Below, piece by piece: positions 57,826 to 64,000 of a stretch of DNA of 64,000 bases (position 1 is the first letter of the stretch; every line of letters starts with the position of its first letter). Source of the DNA: Mesostigma viride (taxonomy: Eukaryota > Streptophyta > Mesostigmatophyceae > Mesostigmatales > Mesostigmataceae). Below the pieces are notes generated by a model. It had not been told where the DNA came from. It did not search any database and saw only the letters and a program-made list of their open reading frames with translations. The DNA lies in NCBI GenBank assembly GCA_009746045.1, contig RPFO01000104.1, positions 4,188,272-4,252,271 on the forward strand, read 5' to 3'. Both the position numbers and the translations under genes were made by a program.

Positions 57826-59547
57826 CTCGTCGTCTGTCCCAACTCAGTCCTCACAGGAGGACTGAGTTGACAACTTTCAACCGCGTGTAGCGACTAGGTG
57901 GGGGGTCCATCCCAAATGTTTTGATGTGGATCGGGGGTGTACTAGATGTCATTTTGTTGGCAAAAATACTGCATATGTGAAAACTTGACCCGAACACCTG
58001 AAAATTACACGGACGTTGCGCACCGCTCGCGAATTTGCATTTTTCGGGATAAGAACGAGTGGGAAAAATTCAATCAAATCCTGGTGCATGAAGAAAAAAT
58101 ATAGGCATGTAAACAATATAGTTCTTGAAACGTGGCAAAAAACTGGGCTCACTTTGGCCACTGCAACTGCCTGAAACAATTAAAAAACTCTCAGTCCTCA
58201 GGAGAGGAATGGGGCTTTTGCTAACTTTGCTAGCATGTAAGTGCGGTCATACTACACAATACCGTGGCCACCAACCATCCCAATCAACTCATTTCCCTTC
58301 AAGCATTACAGGACAACACACTTGCATCATCATACTTCAGGTATATCATACCTTATCATGTAGTGAGAGCCTATGCATGCATGTAGGGAATGGGCTTGGA
58401 TACCTACCAACAAAGGGTTATGTTATAAGTGTCAACCACCAATATAATGGGTAGGTTAAGCATATTTCCATTGTTTCTAACAACAATAGATATGGCTATA
58501 ACTGTTTTGCCTTGCCATGATGTGGCCAACATAGTTGCTGGCACATGAGGGCAGTGGTTTGTCACCAAGACTTTTCACTCACCCGTAAAAGCTTGAATGC
58601 ACCCTTGACGCAGCCCGTGGCCACACAATCATGCAGTATGAACGTAGCAAGAGAATAACTAACATCTACGAAGGTGTTTAAACCTAATCACAGCTCCTAA
58701 AACCCTGCACAACTACACTGGGTTAAGGCAAATGCCTGCTAACATCATCTGAAAAGGGGGTTTTAGAGAGGGGCAGGCAACGGTCAAGAAACAGCATCAA
58801 GACCTGAACCTGACAACGCCTCGCAAGCTTAAACTCATGTACGAACATCAAGGAACGAAGAGGCAACGATTATCCGGCTTTACCTGGCACGGCTGGCGTT
58901 ACCTTGGCCCAGGCGGTGCCCGCAAAAGTGGCACTCTTCGGCACATAGACCATGACGTGACAGAATGGTCGAAATCATCAAATCTATACTGTCACTCAAT
59001 TTATTCTAATACAATGCATGTTAAAATGTAGAAAGAAACCTATCAGCCATTGAAATTGCGCCGGAAAGCAAGCGCCGTCATCAATTCCGTCGACCTGCCT
59101 TATCGCAGATTTTTCCAGCAAGAACAGTGCCGACACCGGGTAAATCGCATCCCCGCGAGCTAAAAATTGATTTTTATCATCTTTAGGGCATGTTAAATCT
59201 ATTTCCTGACTTTGGACAGCTAACTCGTCCGCAAACGTAAACTGCATGCATGGGCGCGAGCCGCCATGGCTAGGTCGTGCATTTCCGGAACTCGCGTTTC
59301 ACGTGGAAAAGTACCCTTACCACCTGTACTTTGACCGTACATTTAGCCGCTCATACCAAATCCAAAAAAATCCCAAAAATATGTCCAAGAAAGATCTTTT
59401 CACGTAGTATTTGAATAAATTTTGAGAGAATTTTTTTGACAAACATTCTGACCGTGGCGAATTTTCTACGAAACCCAAAAACTCGGTCCTCTAGAGAGGA
59501 CTGAGTTCAACTCAGTCCTCCGTAGAGGACCAGGGACAGACGACGAG
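57826..59547. mobile_element. piggyBac-like element 2, 1,722 bp, TTAA-flanked
   Basis: TTAA lies at 57822-57825 and 59548-59551. The termini are CTCGTCGTCTGTCCC and its exact inverse. Subterminal AACTCAGTCCTC motifs recur at both ends and resemble the GGACTGAGT motif of element 1. Removing the element and one TTAA gives GAATGTATTAAAAGCC, exactly the sequence of the uninterrupted LINE copy at 40198-40213. Inside is the module shared with the 5.3-kb element. Confidence 0.88.
58515..59290 (-). other. Module shared with the 5.3-kb element (copy 2)
   Basis: See 54843-55625. This copy encodes MQFTFADELAVQSQEIDL and NQFLARGDAIYPVSALFL on the minus strand, and HGLCAEECHFCGHRLGQ before a GTAACG donor-like word. 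Frames are open over the same stretches as in copy 1. Confidence 0.5.
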
Positions 59548-59597
59548 TTAAAAGCCATAGGCCCCTTCTCTGGAATATGTGCTACAGTTTACTCCCA

Positions 59598-59897
59598 ACG
59601 GAGTTATTCTGATTTGGCACGCCGCAAAGGTGAAAAAAACCATTTGCGTTCAGTGCCGGTCCGCGGAAAACGCGATCTGCAAATGAATCCAGGCCGGAAT
59701 TGAACTGGGGACCTCTCGCACCAACTTTTGCTGACTACTATAGGACGGACGTCTCCTGATCCTAAGGCATCGCCAACTGACACCTACAGTCATCCGCAAA
59801 AGTTCTCCTTTCCGGGGAGTGATGCAAGCCTTTCGGATTTGGTACTAGATAAATCATTCGAGATCTGTGTGTGTAGGAGTACTACACACGTGTCCAC
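59598..59897 (-). mobile_element. SINE-like insertion, second copy
   Basis: GGAGTTAT at 59590-59597 and 59898-59905 is the target duplication, within the LINE tail. The insert starts TCTGATTTGGCACGCCGCAA and keeps CGGTCCGCGGAAAACGCGAT and, on the minus strand, GGTGCGAGAGGTCCCCAGTT. The left ~120 bases match 49082-49205; the right part differs. Confidence 0.62.
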
Positions 59898-59935
59898 TCG
59901 AGGAGTTATGTTCCTAATTAATTAATTAATCATCT

Positions 59936-60420
59936 GGTGTGGGGCTAATCATAGGCACATGCACATGTACATGGCTTAATAATGCTAAATCATCATGCAG
60001 CTGGTATGGGCCGGGCCGGCCCATATAATCGGCGCACATGGACAAGGCCACGGTGGCTACTAGGCCTTACTATTCTACACTCCTAAAGCTTAGCGACGTG
60101 GCCATGTATGCCTATACGTGATGGGCCCACACCCGCCCATGCAATAGCTGTAGCGATTTTTGAGTCATGCTTTGCCCATGCAGAGAGTTACTCTCTGCTG
60201 AGATGCCATGCACCAGCTATAGCCTAGCCATATACATCTTCCACCCCATAAGTCATGCAGGCCTTCTAGGCCATCTCTCCATCCATGTCACCCCGTACGA
60301 GCATGATCGGGATATGCATGATCCATCATGGTGGTGCATGCAGGTGCACATTGTGCACCGGCCCCGAGCAGGTGACTGTCAGTTTACATCCTCCACCTAC
60401 GTCCTGGCTATGATCAGATC
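59936..60420 (+). mobile_element. LINE 3' UTR fragment without tail
   Basis: It shares GCCATGCAATAGCTGTAGCG, TGCCCATGCAGAGAGTTACT, CTCTGCTGAGATGCC and CAGTTTACATCC with the other copies and stops before the tail region. Confidence 0.7.
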
Positions 60421-60499
60421 ACTTGCCCGCGCTCCTTGCTATGATATGCTCACATGGGTCTTATTGCACCCACTATTATGAGCATGGTATTGGCACAAG

Positions 60500-62645
60500 C
60501 TGACGGGCCACGAGCCACGAGGTAGCCATGGCTGACGGCGGAGCTCATAACTTTCACGTTTGGGCACCGAATTCGGCTGTGAATATCACAATCGCTTCGT
60601 CTTTCTAAGACGCACACGCTGATATAATTTTCCGAAGCTATTACGCAATATATGGCGAGCAATTACGCTCCTCCGCGCAACGCAGCCTGGAAGCTGCGCT
60701 CAGTCCTGAAAATACGTCTGCAGCTCCGGCTGCAGCTTCGCCCTCCGGCCCAGAAGGCAGCGGCGCCACTAGCCAAGCCTTAGTAGTGGTCGCCCTCCCC
60801 TCCCGGCTCGCCTCGCCCGCAGCGTCGCCTGAGCCCAAGCGCCAGTACGTCACCCTGCCAAGCTGACCTGGGAGGAGTTCGACTTTGACGCCAGCCTGAG
60901 CCCGGCTTTTTTGACAAGCTCAACCACGACAAGCTCCTGAGCTACGTGTTCTGGGGATCACTGAACCGCCTCGCTTACTGAACTGTGCAAGCAGCTCAGT
61001 TCCACCAGGGTCGCCTCGTCAACGCTTTCCTTCAGAGGCGCCCATTCGACTACATCCTCACCGCCCCCCGCCCCATGACTGCAACAATACGCCCTCTTCT
61101 CCCTCCTTGGACGCTGGCCACATCGAGGAGCTCTGGCCCCCCAAGCCCATCACCACCACCTTGACCGAATCCTCCATCCGCTCACTCCTAAGTAAGGAAG
61201 GCCCTCCTCGCTGCACGTGGCCCCCTTCGCTGCAGATGTGGCGGCCATGGGCAGCACGCTGGCTGCCAAGCAGCTTGGCAGCCAGCGTGCTGCCCATTAG
61301 GAGGGGGAGCCTCCCCCTCCTCGATCTCCACCATCTCCGGCACCGCCACCTCCACCCTCCTTGCGCTCCTCCACCGCCACCACCCCCATGCACGTACCTC
61401 CGATGGCATCACCGCCCAGCTCCGCGACATGCATCGTCGACCAGCGCCTCAAGGACAACGCCATCGCCATCGAGTGCCTGCAAAACACCGCAGGCCTCAC
61501 CGCCCAGGCGGTGAAGGACATTGCCGCCAAGCCAGCCCACGCTGGTCCGGCTGGCGCTGCTAGCTCGATCCTCCCACCCAGACCTGGGCCGGCGGACATG
61601 CAACACACCACCTCCACCACCTTCGCTGTCGCCAGACAGCTAGCTCCTGCAGCAGCAGAAGCTCGACCTCCAGGAGGAGGCCGAGCTCGCCAAGCGCAGC
61701 CTTCACGTCATCGTCAAGAACTTCGACCTGGTGGAAGGTGAGAATTCCGAGAAGCTTGCACGTGCGTTGAGAGAGCAATCCTTGGTCGCATGGGCCTCCT
61801 TGTTGAGATCAAGCTGGTCGCCCACCGCCTTCCCCGCTCGCGGGGTAAAAGGCAGGGGCGCCCCCGCTTCTTCTCATCTTTGAGAACCCGGCGGACAAGA
61901 TTTCTTTTCTCAGACGCCGCAAGCGGCTCGAGAAGACTCACTTCACCCTGGACGACGGCTTGACGGCTGCATGGCGCAGCAACAACGGCGACGGGAGCTA
62001 TGGCCGACCTACCTGGACAGCTCCGGCAGACCGCGGCGGGGAAGCCGGTTGGCTGGCCGGATCGAAGGGGGCGGCCATCTACGGCGGCCACAAGCCCTGG
62101 CAAGCGCCCCCGGCCCGCGGCCCCAGCACCTCCAGACGCCCCAGCTTAGGGGAATATTTCTAGCAGTAGTAGTGTAGAATAGTAAGGCCTAGCCACCGTG
62201 GCCTTGTACATGTACGCCTATTACGGGCCCCATACCGCCCATGCAGCTGTTGCCTTAGCATTACTTAGCCATGTACATGTGTGCCTATTATGATCACATG
62301 CCCCACACCAGATGATGCCTACTAGCTTTATTTAGTTAATAATGCTGTGCCCATGAAGAGAGCTACTCTCTGCTGAGAAGCCATGCCCTAGCCATTGTTT
62401 AGCCATGCGGATCTTCCACCCCATGCCAAGCCTTAATTGAGCTCTGATGAGTCACGTGGTGGTGCCGGTGCACGTACTTTGTGCACCCAGAGCTTGTGTA
62501 TAGTTTACTACACCCTACCCTTGCAGGTTAAGTAGCCCAGAATGTACTAAAAGCCATAAGCCCCTTCTCCGGGATATGTGCTACATATACTAGCTCCCAA
62601 CGGAGTTATGTTCTGCAGTAATTCATTGGTAATTAATTAATTATT
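60500..62645 (+). mobile_element. LINE copy B, ORF1-only type, with (TTAA)n tail
   Basis: This is the most complete copy: a leader (to about 60709), an ORF1 region with AAAATACGTCTGCAGCTCCG at its start, a 3' UTR from about 62140, and a TTAATTAATTA tail. Recognisable protein pieces are VDQRLKDNAIAIECLQNTAG, AVKDIAAKPAHAG and RLEKTHFTLDD; the first two match copy A (DQRLKDTAIAIECMQNTAG). The frame is broken several times. The coiled-coil plus RNA-binding-like layout fits an L1-type ORF1 protein. ORF1 runs directly into the 3' UTR with no room for a reverse transcriptase, so it must have moved with another element's enzyme (inferred). Confidence 0.75.
61247..61297. repeat. Perfect 24-bp inverted duplication inside LINE copy B
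   Basis: ATGGGCAGCACGCTGGCTGC plus CAAG is followed by CAG and then its exact inverse. Copy A has only one arm at the matching place (near 48280), so this is a local inverted duplication. Confidence 0.93.
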
Positions 62646-64000
62646 GCACCCACAGAACTTGTCGGATTGTCTACCGTGTCCGATTGCAGCTGTGGTATTC
62701 CTGTGGCATGAAGGAGAAAGGGGGTCTAGGGGTCTCTGCCCTTTCTCAGTTCCTGTTGTGCACATACAGGGATTAAAAGCACTTCGGTGCTCCGTGACTC
62801 CCCAACGGGAGCACGAGTTTAATTCATTGTTAATCATCCCACGGTCCTAAATTTAGGACTTTGTCCTAAATCGTCCTAGTGGTCACTATAACCGAGGTAC
62901 CGGGGGGGGGGGGTCACTAAATGGACCGTACCCCATGTGGACCGTACCCGGCATGATGTACCCGACCCGTGGTACCGGCACATGGTACCCGGATTCCGTA
63001 CCCGGGTACCGGGTATAATGGCGGGAAAGTAGGTACCTCGACCAAAAATATAACCGATTTTGGAGCGAAAAAGTGGGTGCGGGAATGAAGTGAGGTGGAT
63101 ATGGCGACCTGACAATCGTGGCCGGCGTTTTCACGTGCGTTTATCATTTCGGGCGCCCAGTAGCAAAAACGAAAGGTTGTTAGTTATGCTTAAAGGCTGT
63201 GAATATTTTCTGCGCAAGTTTTTATGTGTAGCGCTGTATCACAGCGGCACAACACAAATGGGTCGCAGATCGCCTGCTCGCGGAGGGTCGATTTTGGCAC
63301 AAACGTGTTAGTGTATTAGCAATGGTGGTGCGAATCAAGCCAGGAAATTTTTGTGGACGATTTTTATTATAGTCTGGAGTTTAGAAGGAAGCGCATAATT
63401 TGGCCCTGATGACACAAACTCTAGTGCGGGGGTGAGTGCGGGGTTCCGGGACACCACCGCACTAAGTCCGACGCGCCTGCCCAGGCCACGCCGCGCCGGC
63501 CCGGCACACGAGTTACGCGGGAAAAAAGGGCCTGCCGCGCCAATTAGGACTACTTGGCTAATTTCTTTGTTGACTAAAAGCGCAGTCAAGGATGCAATTG
63601 GCATCATTGCATTATTTTTGCCAAGGTGCTGGCAATTTACGCTTGAAGGTGGCAAAAATCTGGTTTCTTTGTGATGCAGTAGTGACTATTGCCTGGCAAT
63701 TGCGCAGCCGGGAAGTTGGGCGACGAGAATGCCATGGTTGTTCTAAAGTATAATCGGACCCTAATTTGTCTAAAGTAGGAGACAAACGGTCTTTGACGTC
63801 CCTGGGATCCATAGCAATAAAAATTCTGCTTTCTCTACTCGCAGTAATGTCGGCACACTTAGTTTCCTCTTCGAATCGATCTTTTGTCTGGCAATCTTTC
63901 CCTCTCTGGTTTTTTTCTCCCTCGCTCCCTCCCTTGCTCGCTCCCTCCGTCTCATGCGTTCCTCCAACGTCCTGTCTTCTTCCCCCCACCCTGCCTTCTC
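62646..64000. other. Right-edge stretch without recognised gene
   Basis: A GTACC/GGTACC-rich patch with overlapping inverted repeats (GTACCCGG, CCGGGTACCGGGTA) lies at 62895-63020 and could be the end of an element that continues past the window. The rest shows no supported gene, RNA or repeat family. Short minus-strand frames at 63612-63989 have no recognisable features. Confidence 0.5.

Larger units (their letters stand above)
57576..59935 (+). mobile_element. LINE 3'-end copy split by a piggyBac-like element and a SINE-like insert
   Basis: The pieces are 57576-57821, 59552-59597 and 59898-59935. Read together they follow the family order: CTATACAGAGAGTCACTCTC, GTTTACATTCCCACCCTTGC, AATGTATTAAAAGCC, CCCAACGGAGTTATGTTCCT and a TTAATTAATTAA tail. 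The two insertions are listed separately. Confidence 0.85.

Overview
The window is nuclear DNA of a plastid-bearing eukaryote, most likely a green alga or a relative with a large, repeat-rich genome. The evidence is GT-AG introns, GC-rich coding exons, a CCR4-NOT subunit, a plastid-type peroxiredoxin with a transit-like leader, and only four host genes in 64 kb. The species cannot be named from the sequence alone.

Layout. (1) 721-3164, minus strand: 5' part of a Ser/Thr protein kinase related to CaMKK/LKB1-pathway kinases, running off the left edge. (2) 3165-8222: no host gene seen, with small TA-flanked foldback elements and microsatellites. (3) 8223-32523, plus strand: one gene of at least 21 exons encoding a protein with two tandem cyclic-nucleotide-binding domains and a long low-complexity C-terminus. 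The splice phases agree through the whole chain (1,704 codons including the stop). Its first exon was not found. (4) 34598-37872, plus strand: intronless gene for the CCR4-NOT subunit NOT2, with one reading-frame break in a G-run region. (5) 40945-44708, plus strand: six-exon type II peroxiredoxin, 239 residues, complete. (6) 44709-62645: a nest of transposable elements with no host gene. It holds ORF1-only LINE copies with (TTAA)n tails, three TTAA-bounded piggyBac-like elements, a 5.3-kb TA-flanked inverted-repeat element and two SINE-like insertions with target duplications. (7) 62646-64000: nothing identifiable.

The most unusual feature is a recurring pattern in the host genes. Introns are largely built from decayed tandem copies of the neighbouring exon edge together with its splice site. 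This is clear or likely next to at least a dozen exons of three different genes. The same pattern occurs at the 3' end of NOT2, where a degenerate array repeats the last codons and the stop codon into the 3' flank. Gene edges here seem to grow by short tandem duplications that span functional boundaries, and the copies are then eroded and invaded by transposons.

A second theme is nesting. All three TTAA-specific elements lie inside copies of the same TTAA-tailed LINE family. A related LINE copy preserves an uninterrupted version of one insertion site.
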